Source: Monosporascus cannonballus (lineage: Eukaryota; Ascomycota; Sordariomycetes; Xylariales). Taken from it: a stretch of DNA of 64,000 nt. Location: assembly GCA_004154925.1 (NCBI GenBank), contig QJNS01000025.1, forward strand, positions 124,001-188,000. Reading direction: 5' to 3'. Made by a program: the position numbers and the translations under genes. Shown here one piece after another: positions 49,742 to 61,150 of the stretch. The notes under the pieces were generated by a model, which saw only the letters and a program-made list of their open reading frames with translations, did no database searches and was not told the DNA's origin. Within the stretch, counting starts at the first letter, position 1. Every line of letters begins with the position of its first letter.

Positions 49742-50598
49742 AGCGGGGAAGTTAACGCTTCGAAACTCACATCCCGAGTGTGGCTGCAAACTCGCATATG
49801 GCGTCGTACCATGCGGGGACCTCCGAGTTTTCGCACTTGGCGCTCCCCCAGAACATCAGGTAACGCGCTTTCGCTTGCGTGGTCAGGGGAGAAGGATAGA
49901 ACCTGGTTAGCTTCGTTGTAGGATGTCGCGTGCGTCGGCGCCCGGTCTCTTCGACGCGTTTCCTGGGGACTGCTGGCGAGGAAATGGATTAGAGAGGGAG
50001 GAGGCGAACGACAGAAAACGGCCAGCATGAGAAACCGAACTGAAGTGATTGCGGTCGTCGGTCAGTGGGTAGAAAAAGGAAGGGATGAAAGCACGAAGGC
50101 GGGGAGAAAACACGGGAAAGAGGAGCGAGGTTTAAAGTTTATGGTGCGGATTTGCCATGGTACGTAAGGAAATCCACTCGAGTTCGCCCCTATAACAGAG
50201 AGCTCTTAAGTAATATAAACGTTGCGACCCTAGCGACTGCACCTACCCCCTGTTTCCCGTATTCAACGGCTTATTAGCACGAAATGGCCAATGGGCACTT
50301 GATAAGGGAGACAAAACCTTCCCTTCCCCCCCTTCGAGTCACCTTTTTTGGGCAGAGAAGATGGCCAAAGCTTCGTTTTGTTGTTATAACAGATAACAGA
50401 GGTCTATAGCTGGGCTGCTGCCTCCACCACGCAGGGCTATATCAGAGACGTCTTAAGGGGGCCGGTGGGAAGGGAAACATAAATGGAAATAAAAAAGTCA
50501 CAAGGGTCCGTCAACCCTATGAAGGATATTATTATTATTACACGTTTAGCAAGTGCGGATATAGGTTACTTTATTGGGCGACGTAACTTAGCATCAGC

Positions 50599-50636
50599 AC
50601 GCACACACACACACATACGCACACATACACACGCAC
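50599..50636 (+). repeat. CA-rich microsatellite
   Basis: An imperfect (CA)n tract with interspersed CATA and CGCA units. Confidence 0.8.
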
Positions 50637-51919
50637 CCACCCACGCACATATGTACGCGATATGTAATCTGAAATGTACACTTCGTACACATGGCCTTGT
50701 GGATCATACTGTATGCAAAAGAGCATACCGTGCATATATGTACATATGTCCATCCATCCATCCATCCGCCTATCATACGGAACCTACATGTGCATACATA
50801 TGTGTGAGCGTATGAATGCACCGCACATGCACACTGCCAGCAACAAGGAGGGGGAATAGCCCGAGAGTTATGACCAACGCAAGCTCTCGGGCCGTCATCG
50901 ACTCTGCTGCGCCGCCGCCGTGGCTTCTTCATGTGCTCCCCCCTCCCCGTCCCCACTTCTATCTTTTCTTCCATCCCCCTCTTCCCGCCGTTTTACCACT
51001 TACTGACGCGACAAGATTATCAGTCTTGGGTGCCTAGGAGATACGCAGGTATGGATATAACGGGCCTTCCTGTACAAATGAGTGGGGTGGGAAGGACGGC
51101 ATGCGATTGCCCTGCCCGGGCCGACGGTCGGGATGGCATCTTCCTCTCCCCTCCATCCCCACTGCACCCCCTTACCTTACCTCGCCACATGCATAGACAT
51201 GTAGGTATCGAAGTATGGCGCGGCACGGTACGGCAGGCAGGCTCCCGATCTGAAGCAAACCTGTCAACCGTGCCCCACCGCCGCGGGTTTGACCACGAGC
51301 CGCGCCCGCCAACTCGCCCGAAGCACCACCCATCCTACGTACATCCCTGTATGTGTACTGAGGTTGCTGCTATAGGCGTAAGCATGAACGTTCTGGGCAC
51401 CCAAGGTGGGAAGGGGCCCGCAGCTGCCCACGACGGAACCATGATGGGCACATGCAATACGGCGGAACGCATAGGTACGTAGGTAGTCCATGGAATCGTG
51501 GGCTGATAGGTATGACAACAACAGCAGGAAAGGCACATTGGGATTGGTCGGACATCGTGGATTACCTAGGTATCTACGTGCACTCTGTCGCCGGCAGGAC
51601 GCACATCTCCCCATCGAAGAAGGAACCAGTACGGCACAAGTCCCCCAAGCCCGTTTTTACTAATTAGCCAATCCGGGCGTGACATGGTTCCAGAAAGGGT
51701 GGTCACATCGGCCAAGGAAGGGAGATGCGGACCAATCGTAAATTTCTCGTAGAGTATGAGATTAAGAAAGCCTAATGAAAAAATATCCTAAAGGAAAGGA
51801 GAGGGGGGCTAAAAAATCCCCGACTGGCCAATCCTATCCAACCCCCTTGCCAGTTTGCCGCAGGCAAAATGCTTATCTCGTCATCTGCTGTGCACAGGAG
51901 GCGGCGCAACACAACTGTG

Positions 51920-51956
51920 CATCATCATCGTCATCGTCATTATCATCATCATCATC
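51920..51956 (+). repeat. CAT/CGT trinucleotide repeat
   Basis: An imperfect (CAT)n tract with CGT and TAT variants, outside any recognised gene. Confidence 0.8.
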
Positions 51957-52784
51957 CAACAAGCGCCAATCAATACCATATTGATAGGGGGATGGGTTAC
52001 GAGCCGTGTTCTGTTATCCGCATACCCCGGACCCCAAATCGTGCGAGAATGGGGTAGATTAGTCTTTCGTCAGATCGTACCCTGAATTGGTGGGGTATTC
52101 GCAAGGGGGGGAGGACTAGAAGACATAGCCCCCTTTTCTTTATTCCCCACAATACAAGCGACGCGAATAGGTAAATACCAACAGTGGGGGTTATCAGACA
52201 GGGGAAAAGGGAAAACATATCTCGCCTTTCCGCGGAGGATACAGGCTGGCGCAAGCAAGCCCCCAAGAGGCGGCTAGCCGCCGATGAACAAAAGAAGTTT
52301 ATATGCTTGGAAAGCTGGCAAAACGATATGACGGGATGATCATCGTAGCTAAGCGTCGCTCTGAATAACCATGTACTGTCTGGTTATTCCATACCGACTA
52401 TCTGAGTATGTCAGGTCTGTGTTCTGGCTTAGACCGCGTGACAACCTGTCAGGTCGGACGGCCAGGTTGCGCAACGGATAAAAGCGCGCAGGGGGTGGAA
52501 GGACACAAGCAAGCCGGTAAGAGATGCACAAAATGAACATAGCGGCTGAGACGCTGCGGCCTTACGCAACCGGCGTGAAACGAGCGGACCGGGGCCACGA
52601 AGGCTTGTGTCGTGCGATTTATGTTAGACGATGGGCAAACTCGTCCAGCAATAGGGCAGCAGGGCCGACTTGCAGTATTGCGGAAACGAACAACAGCGCA
52701 GCATCGCGCTAAAGCTAAGAGCTCAGCTCGGCGAGGCTTATACCGGCCGATGAAAGGGCAGACGACTCGGCGAGCAGATGAGCT

Positions 52785-53461
52785 TCACGGGGCACGAGCG
52801 GGCGCCGAAGGCGCTGCGTACACGGTGCCGCTCTCCTGTCTCTTCCGAGAGCTGGGTGAACCGGCCTGCGTGTCGCCTTGCTCCTGAGTAGTGCTGCTGC
52901 GTGTTACCAGGCTTCGGCTGCCGCTGGGGACTGACCTGGGGGTAAACATCGGGATCTCGTCATCATGTTGCGGAACGTAGGGGTGTCTCATCATCGCATC
53001 GAGCTCTCTGGATAGCTTGTCCGGCTCTTGCGGGCTGTCGCTGTCGTCTTTCAACATAGTCCCGAATGAGCGCTTCCGCGTAGGCACCATCCCCAGGGGC
53101 AACGGATACAACTTGAGGTCTCTGAGAGAGCTGCTTTGTTCGGCACCAGCTCCCTCATCATCTCCGTCGTAGCGGGTGGAAACCTCGTCGTTGATTCGCA
53201 TACGGGAAAGGCGTCTAGCTACATGTCGAGTTGCCGGCTCTCTAATGTCGCTCGAATCGTGCGAATGCGAACGCGCCGTCTCCGAACGACTTGACCTACG
53301 ATGTAGACGTAAGTAGCTATAGGCTGAGGGGAAATTCTGCAAAGGACTCACGAAGATCCTCGAGTAGACTGGGTGGACCAGCGCCCCTCCTCATCACTCT
53401 GAGAGTGATGGTTCTCTTGAGTCGCTTCTTCTTCTTCTCGCGCTTGGGCCATGTGCTGCAT
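52785..53461 (-). CDS. Unrecognised Ser/Arg-rich, probably disordered protein
   Basis: Two-exon model: 53461-53352 and 53295-52785, giving 206 aa with a 56-nt GTGAGT..CGTAG intron. I do not recognise the family. The start MQHMAQAREEEE has an in-frame TAA 9 nt upstream; a second ATG lies at 53452. The protein is hydrophilic throughout. It has an acidic N-terminus, SSSRSETARSHSHDSS, an Arg-rich HVARRLSRMRIND, a more ordered-looking stretch LKLYPLPLGMVPTRKRSFGTMLKDD, and a Ser/Thr/Gln-rich tail. No signal peptide or membrane span is seen. Support comes from the frame closing across good splice sites and from non-random composition. It could be an exon of a larger gene. Confidence 0.55.
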
Positions 53462-55332
53462 GCTTGGTTACTCTTATACCTTGCAGTTGCTATGAGACCT
53501 GGGAGTTAGACAAATGAATGTTTAAATAGGATTTCAGCTAGACCGGAACGAGGGCTGGTGTCTAGATTTTGTCATGTTTGTTCCTGAGGCAGCCCTGAAT
53601 CGAAGGAAGCTTGTGAGTGTCCAGAGAGGGAATGGATAGAACAAACATTCTGCCTCGCACGTGAGCTCCGAGCAGAAGCTGCCTTTGCACGATGACGAGT
53701 ACCTACCCATTCATGGAAGGTCCTACCTTGGCGGCTCAGGGACGGATGGATGGGGCCACTGGACATGGATCATCGACTCGAAGGCGCATATAGCACAATC
53801 CCGCTTCAAATCACAGCAGTGAGTCCTGCCAATAGTTTTGCGTGCCTCAGAGAGGAATGGGCTCGCCTAGATATGTAGGTTGCTGACGCACAAGACCAAT
53901 AACATCGACATGCCAGGTTTGTCGGGCCTGATCCCTATACATCCACGTTTTCCTTATTGTGCATGACGGATAGCCGGTTGTTGCGTTACTCCTTGCTCGT
54001 CAGCCACTGAAGGACTGCAATCGCGGGTGCAAGAAACCCAAGATAGCGGAGAAATACCTGCAAGGTCCCGCGTCCTCTCCATGTAACGACGGAACGTCAT
54101 ATGGCGACGGCCATATAATAAGTTCGGAACTCATGACCTTTCCCTGATTCGAGCAGATATCAAATTCGCAAGGAAGAACCACAGCTGCGCAGGAATGAGG
54201 CCCACAGTCAGGTGATAATAACCGGCTTCCCCTGGGACATGACTGCGACTGGCACAGCCTCTCACTGGTTATGCTACAGCCCAGGCCTAGTTCCCGACAA
54301 GGAGTAGGTCGAAAAGAATGATAGCTGGCCTGGCTACCTTCTAGTTGGTATCGAGACGCTGAGTCCAAGTGCTACGTCACAACCACATCTAAGTGCCACT
54401 CCGAAGGAGTCTCGTGTGACTGGTCGGATGCAAAACATCTGCAAGCGGAGGTGAGGCCAAGACGGCATACGAGGTGTAAGGCTTGGGAGAAGTGGGTGGG
54501 GGATCTAGGCTTGCCTCAAGCTATCGTACGACGAGTGCTGTAGAATGAAGCGTAATGGTTTTCCCCTTTATGGTGATCTCGTACAGATCCTTGATCGGAT
54601 ACGCGTTTAAAGCAAATATGGTGTTTCCAACCTAACGAGTATCTCCTCGCTTTTGCATTCCACCAGAAGACGAGGTGCGTCTTGTTTGCTCCTTCGACTC
54701 TTCGATACGGGTCACTCCAGCGCTCAAGGTCCGTTTACCTTCAGCGGGAATGCACAGTCCGATGTTTGGACAGCTCTAGCCCATCCTTCTTCGTACAATG
54801 TCAGCTCTACTATCTTCCTGACGATAATGAGGTCAGCAGAGAGGGACAAAATGAGGCGGACAGATTCCATGAGAGTGCCTAACGCCAGCCAAACACTGCC
54901 GCCAGGCGAGGTCATAGTTCCAATGCATAAAATATGGCGAACTCCTACAGTTAGGCACATGACAAGGGGGCATAAGGCAAGTGTAACAAAGTCCAATAGA
55001 TAGGTAGAGGCAGCCAATGTAGTTCCAAAGCAATGGTTCTGCAACGGCTGGGGAGGGTCGCCTGTGGCTGGTGTGGTTCCCTCAAAGCGGCTTAGCTTTT
55101 TCTACTTCCCTTGTAGGATTATCCAGATTCAACTTCGGATCCACTTAAAAACTTATCGTTATCGGTTCCAAGCCCCAGTAACTTTTTTGGACGACATGGC
55201 GGGGTGTTTAATGGAATGGAATCTGGACTGCGCCTGTTAGCCTTCATCTTATAAGGAGATTGGCCATTTCAGCAACTTTTCGTCCATTTCGGGCCGTTTC
55301 GGACGGAGTCGCACGAAGGAGAGGACGACACC
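53462..55332. other. Intergenic region upstream of RIO2
   Basis: About 1.9 kb. ORFs of 122 codons or fewer on both strands (54000-54368, 54653-55044) have no recognised domain. The last few hundred bases should carry the RIO2 promoter. Confidence 0.4.
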
Positions 55333-56681
55333 ATGAAGCTCGACTCTAAGGCAATGCGGCATCTGACCGCCGAGGACTGGCGAGTCCTGACCGCGGTATG
55401 TGGTCTCCCCCCCCCCCGGGGGTCAGGCCCCACCATCAGTCACTGCTACTAACACAAAACCCGCCGGGCGCACAGGTAGAGATGGGCAGCAAGAACCACG
55501 AGGTGGTGCCGACGGCACTGATCGAGAAGATCGCGCGGCTGCGGGGCGGGGCGGGCTCGACGCGGCGGTCCATCTCGGCGCTGGCGAAGGTCGGGCTGAT
55601 CGCGCGGCCGCGGGAGGGGGGCCGGCCGTACGACGGCTACCGGCTGACGTACGGGGGGCTGGACTACCTGGCGCTGCACGCGCACGCGTCGCGGGGCGAT
55701 GTGTACAGCGTGGGGACGCGGATCGGCGTGGGCAAGGAGAGCGACATCATGGTGGTGGCCGACTCGACGGGCAGACAGCGAGTGCTCAAGATCCACCGCC
55801 TGGGCCGCATCTCGTTCCGCACCGTCAAGGCCAACCGCGACTACCTGCGCAAGGGCCGCCAGGGCTGCGGTTCCTGGATGTACCTGTCGCGGCTGGCGGC
55901 CGAGCGCGAGTACGCCTTCATGCGCGCCCTGCGCGCCGAGGGCTTCCGCGTGCCCGAGCCCCTGGGCCAGAGCCGCCACACCGTGCTCATGGACCTCATC
56001 GACGCCTATCCACTGCGCCAGATCACCGCCGTCGGCGACCCAACCGCACTCTATGCCGAGCTCGTCGCCCTGATCCTGCGCCTGGCGCAGCACGGCCTGA
56101 TCCATGGCGACTTCAACGAGTTCAACATCCTGTTGAAGGAGGAGAAGGAGGAGGAGGAGGAGCAGCCATCGGCGAAGGGGAAGGAGCCCGAGAGCAGCGG
56201 AGAGAAGAACGAGGCGAAGGTGAAGGCGACACCGATCCTCATCGACTTCCCGCAGATGGTGTCGATGGACCACCCGAACGCCGAGATGTACTTCGACCGG
56301 GACGTGGCGTGCGTGAAGCGCTTCTTCGAGCGGCGCTTCCACTTTGTCAGCGCGCAGCCAGGGCCCTTCTTCAAGGACGCCAAGAAGATGGTCGGTAAGA
56401 ACGGGGCGCGGCGCCTCGACGCCGCCGTGGAGGCGTCGGGATTCACCAAGAAGATGCTGAAGGACCTGGAGGCTGCCATCCGAGAGCAGCAGGAGGCGAG
56501 GGGAGAAGAGGGTGAAGGAGTCGAAGGGGCGGGAGAATTGAGCGAGGACGAGTTCACCGACGGAGACGACAGTCAAGAAGAGGGGAGCAGTGAGGCAGAA
56601 CAGGAAGATGACGGCAGTGAAGGGAGGGAGACCGATTCGAGGATAGACGTGTCTAAGCTTTCTGTCCGTGAGGACACCTAA
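55333..56681 (+). CDS. rio2: Atypical serine kinase/ATPase RIO2
   Basis: RIO-family kinase/ATPase acting in late cytoplasmic maturation of pre-40S particles. Exons are 55333-55395 and 55476-56681, giving 422 aa; the 80-nt intron is GTATGT..CACAG with branch CTAAC. The first exon encodes MKLDSKAMRHLTAEDWRVLTA, the typical RIO2 start. A winged-helix domain (about 8-90) is followed by the RIO2-specific YDGYRLTYGGLDYLAL. The RIO domain has the nucleotide-binding VGTRIGVGKESDI, a catalytic lysine in VLKIHRLGR, the catalytic loop HGDFNEFN and the metal-binding IDFPQMVS. An acidic insert of Glu/Lys repeats lies between the last two motifs. The C-terminus is Glu/Asp/Ser-rich. GC bias makes several long false frames over this locus. 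Confidence 0.96.
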
Positions 56682-57540
56682 AGATATTGGTGGTTCTCAG
56701 TTTGAGTGAACAAGATTTGATACCCGGCACATCCACCTCGCCATGCTTCTTCCCCGTGCTGGATGCCGATTTGCGTGTGTGCGTGCAGGCGCGATTGAGT
56801 TTCATTTGCAGTGAATTGATGGCTCTACTGCTAGAAGGTGCCAGGAATGGGACCCGTAAAGCGCCCTCGGAAATGTAACGTGTAAGTCTTGAGTAGATGT
56901 CACGAAACAAAACAAACAGTTAGCCAGTACGAAATTAATATATCGATACTACCCTATGGTAATAGCTATAATGAGGCTATCACGGGAGTATGAATACTGT
57001 AGACGTGCTCAACAGACATAAGAACATCCTCAATAACCGTTTTTTGGTACAGTCCACCACAAATAAAACCGTGGATTTGCTAAACATAAGAGCGCCCTGT
57101 CAAAACCCCTCCTGCCGAAACCGTTTTTGGCATAGTCGTCTGCAAACAATATGGTCGTAATGTGAGATACTCGCGACGGTCATCCGGCAATTCTGGCCAG
57201 ACAAAATAGCTTCTCGAAAACACAACAAAGAGCCCTAGGTGGCCTGTCCGACAAACAATGAATGTTAATCTCCATACCACGGCCGCACAAATGTGCCGCG
57301 GTATAGGTAGATAATGCCGAGGTGAAAAGAAACAGAAGATGAGATCATAACAGGAAAGAGGCATGGGATCTGAGACAGATATTGTCTAGTCCTTTTCCTG
57401 CTTAACAGGAGACGATCGTGAACTTCCGTTCGCAACCAGGGGGGAGTCAACATGAATCGTGACACCTTCATCACCCGAACCGTCTTCCGAAGACGCAGTA
57501 TTACCAGCGGCAGCACTGCTCGGTCTAACGGGAGAGACGG
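56682..57540. other. Convergent intergenic region
   Basis: About 860 bp between the RIO2 and RRM-protein stops, probably their 3' UTRs. A loosely duplicated motif, ACCGTTTTTTGG / ACCGTTTTTGG, occurs near 57037 and 57120. No gene is seen. Confidence 0.4.
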
Positions 57541-59457
57541 TTAGTGGTGCTGCCAGTACATGGGACCAGGGGCACCGTACGCCTGAGTGGGAGTTCCAAC
57601 ACCACCAGCAGTTCGGTAACCGGAATTAAGGCTTCGAGTAGCACTGGAAAGGTTAGCAAGTTGTTTCAAGCCAACGGGAGGAGATCACTGTACGAGATGG
57701 ATCTGTAGCGAGGCTGGCCATAGATGGTCGGGTGCATGCCGACCAGAGGGGTTCCGTATGCGCCAACGTTGTACTCGTTAGTTCGGAACTGCCGTCGCTC
57801 CGCAGTGATGCGCTTCAGCTCCTTCTGAGACGGGGTGTCTGCATAGCGAATCTGCATAGGCAAACCTTCCTCGCCAAGTTTGATATTGGTGAAGTCTTTG
57901 ATGATCTGATCGCAGATCTCACGGGTCTCAAAGCTAGAGAGTATCTGTCAGTCATCTGTGCGTTATTTGAAAACTCCAAGGAGAAGCTTACCGGGCGAAT
58001 CCTACGCCGCGGCTGTTACCCAAGTTGTCACGAAGGATCTTGCTCGACAGGATGGTGTAGCCGAGGAACACAGCGCCAAGCTCCTGTTTACCAATGTCAA
58101 AGTAAGCTCATACAACAGGCAAGGGGAAGTGGGTTTACAATCTCAGTCATGGACTTGGGCAAGTTGGAGATGTACAGGTTGGTCGACTCTTCGTCGCCCT
58201 CAGCCTTGAGTCGCGAATTGAACGACTCCTGCAAATAGTCAGTTGGCCATCTAGGAGGGGTCAAATCAATCGCTGGGGTTCTGACTCTGGCAAAGCCAAC
58301 TTCATAACCCAGGCGATAGAAGCCACGAATGCATAACTCGGAGTCGCGGACATCGAGGAATTTAGCAAAGCCGAATCTTTATGGGGGGTTAGCTTCGCAT
58401 ATCTTTCCCAAAGAAGACGTGAAGAGGGAGAAACCTACCCCTTGCAAGCACCTGTGGCGGTATCAATGATGGCCTTCGACGTCTCGACCTGACCGAAGCG
58501 CTCTGCATACTTCCTGAGAGTCTCGTCGTCGGTAGTGGGATGCAGACCGCGGATATAGACGTTACGATTGCCGGGGATGTGATTGGCGAGGCTCTGCTCT
58601 AGAGTCTTCATGTTCTCCTGAGGAGTGAAGACCGCGGGGACAGCGGGAGGGATCGCGGGTTCACGCTTGAGGAGTGCGTCAAAGTCAGCGTTGAAAGGGA
58701 TGGGGATAGCATGGAAACCCTTAGGCGGCTGAATAGCACCATTAGCCACAACCTGTTGAGGCGAAGGGGTAGTGTAAGTCGATCGGTCCGAGACTGCCAC
58801 GTGAGCTCCCTGGTCTCGGGTAGTCGTGCTGCCAAAGAAAGGGGTGGCGGGGGTCGACTCGGTAGTGGAGTAGGAAGATCGACGATTGTCAAGACCAGGT
58901 ACAGGGGCGTCCTTGGAGCTGACATCGGAACGCTCTGCAGCGAGTCCAGGACGGCCAGTCGGGAATGGAACGAACTGCATAGGCATTCCAAGGGCAGCTT
59001 GCATATATTGGCCGGGAGCCGGGTAAGCACCGGAGGGAGTCTCATGAAGGTGGCCATAACCGGGCAAAGCAGGGACGCCAGCAGGCACTCCAGATGGAGC
59101 ATAGCTCAAGAAGTACTGGCCATCAGCAGTGACGTAGCCGTTCGACATCATGGCGCCTTGACCATGAAGGCCGAGACCACCCAGCTGGCTGACCATAGCG
59201 TTAATGCCACCATCAGTAACACGCTGAAGCGGCATTCCATTGGCACCGGTAGTGTCGTGGTTGCCAGCGACCTGGGCAGCCAGATAGGCGGGAGGAACGT
59301 TGGCGTTGCCATTGACTGGCATAGCGCCGTGGGCGGGCATAGAACCATGAGCCGGCATAGCGCCATGGTAAGTACCACGCTTGCGCTGACGCTCACGCTC
59401 GGACTCATAGGTGTTATCGGTGGGGATATGGGTGGGTGCAGTGTAAGACAGAGTCAT
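57541..59457 (-). CDS. Two-RRM RNA-binding protein, MSSP/RBMS-like
   Basis: RNA-binding protein with tandem RRMs, like the fungal MSSP-2-type proteins and fission-yeast Msa2/Nrd1; probably a post-transcriptional regulator. Exons are 59457-58439, 58376-58286, 58228-58139, 58083-57992, 57933-57694 and 57643-57541, giving 544 aa; introns are 62, 57, 55, 58 and 50 nt. The first ~290 residues are low-complexity (Ala, Gly, Pro, Met), including repeated MPAHG units near 34-48. RRM1 begins RNVYIRGLHPTTDDETL, with RNP1 CKGFGFAKF. RRM2 begins TNLYISNLPKSMTE, with RNP1 SRGVGFARF. The tail RRQFRTNEYNVGAYGTPLVGM is family-typical. The exon 5 donor choice (TC|GTACAG) was made to keep frame and is the least certain junction. 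Confidence 0.88.
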
Positions 59458-61150
59458 CTGTTCAAAATTCTATGTTAATGCTCTTCCCCTTAACAGCAAC
59501 CCATGTATGTATGATTCATATTGACAAGAATCCGAACTAGAAGGAGAAAAGGCTTCTCTCAGGGACGATGGAGTGGAGGTATGGAGCGTAAAGAAATTTC
59601 CCTAGGGGAAGTATGGGAATGATAGTGAAAGCAATGTGATACTTTTATCACACAAGAAGAGATTAGGAAGAAGATCTGGAGTTCTGCGTGCAAGGTGAAC
59701 GGAAAGTGAAAGTAGACTCAGAAGACACCAGGATACCCCAGGCATCGTCTGTAATCTCATAGGACTTCGAATTTCCATGTGTGCATTGTGGAAGAGGGGG
59801 CACTATAGCGTAGTACGCAAGTGGGAGAAGGGGGTCGGTTCTGGTGGTGTTCGAGCAAGGCAACGGCAGGATGGGACTATCGGAAGGCGAAGGGAAGACG
59901 AGGCCGAAGGCAGAGGCCGGAGGCGTGTATGGATTCTTCAAAGGCGGATCACGGTAGGGCGAGGCACGCCGAGAAGCTAGCATCTCGGCAGGCTCGGCAC
60001 GTCCGAATTCGGTAAGTGAAGCCACCAAGTCTAAGATGTCCGATAGAGTTGGAGGTTAGGGCCTTATACATACCTTGTACAAGAATCAACTGGGCGAGCT
60101 TTAGTTAGGATGGGATATGTTCTGAGCAGTATTGGTGTTAGTTAAGGACGGTAACCATTGAGACATGATGGCCAATAACAACAATGTTAGTAAGTAGTGC
60201 AAGGTTAGAATGTAGGAGTAGGAGTTGATCATAGAATGAAGTGGTATAGAAAGTAGGTGGGTTAAGGAAGTATGCCAGATGAAGGAAACGTATGGAGACA
60301 GGCGAGAAACGATTTCACTTTTACTGTGTGTGCAAAGTATACCAGAATAATAGGTGACGGACACAGCCTAGGTGATCATAGATATGAAGGGGTTTCACAG
60401 TCCTCTGAACAACAGTGCTAGGACTCGATGGTTGATAAGGGTGCAGACGTCTCTCTCGTACAAGGGAAGATGGACATGACAATGTAGATAGCTTGAATAC
60501 CAGTTCAATGTCCAGATTATGAGGTTCTTCACAGCCCAACCTGATATGAGAACGACGTGAGATGGACCAACCTTGTAGGGTCTGGCCGTGCCAATGTCGT
60601 GCTACCAAGACAGTTGTGGATGAAGCGAGTGGTTACCAGTAAAATAGAGTAGCTAACAAGCAAGATGATGGGAAGAATTGAAGAGACTGTGCGGTGATGG
60701 GGTTGCTGGATGACTTGATGCTTATGGTGAATGACATGGAAAGGGAACGGGAGAGGACGTTCTGGTATATGTAGAAAAGAAATAGACCACGGATTCGGAG
60801 ATACTAACCAATGGCGAGGTAATGAAGGCAAGCTCTAAAATGCGTCCGTAGCTTCCTTGCAATGACAATAAGCTTGGCAATGATAATAAGACGTAGGAAG
60901 GCACAGTTTGGATGAAGTTGTCGGCGATAATGCAGATACTCCAAAAAGGACGTAAGTATGGATGTTGTCACAGACGAAGGAGATGAAGAAAATCGGCGAT
61001 GGGGGAAGTGGTGATTGTTTATGTACGCGAGAATAATTTTCATATGAAAGCCGCCAGCTGGTAGACAATGACGCAGCAGCCTCCGCTCAGATGCGTTTCG
61101 GACAATTGGAAGGAACAACTTGAATAATCACGTAGCTGTCGCCGGGACCT
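59458..61150 (-). promoter_or_regulatory. Long pyrimidine-rich leader/promoter of RRM gene
   Basis: About 1.7 kb upstream of the RRM gene, pyrimidine-rich on the minus strand, with many short ATG frames and none recognisable. A possible leader intron occurs at 60073-60031 (ACAAG|GTATGT, CTAAC, CTTAG). Long leaders with small upstream frames are common for RNA-binding-protein genes, but transcription here is inferred. Confidence 0.35.

Larger units (their letters stand above)
49742..52784. other. Non-coding region rich in simple repeats
   Basis: About 3 kb without a convincing gene. It has a CA/CACAT-type microsatellite (50599-50636), a CAT-type repeat (51920-51956), CATC units near 50751-50766 and CTACGTA-like motifs. 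Just after the gap, 49742-49857 could be a fragment of an exon (a GTAACG donor follows CATCAG), but frame and family are undetermined. Confidence 0.4.

Noticed and set aside
49501..50028. Frames of 84-148 codons across the second gap
   Set aside because: Most residues are poly-Gly/Pro from the homopolymers. The non-repetitive parts match nothing recognisable.
50931..51482. 183-codon ORF
   Set aside because: Low-complexity composition in a simple-repeat region, with competing frames on the other strand and no recognisable domain.
55449..56576. 375-codon minus-strand ORF over RIO2
   Set aside because: A shadow frame from the high GC at third positions of the RIO2 gene, whose motifs are clear on the plus strand.
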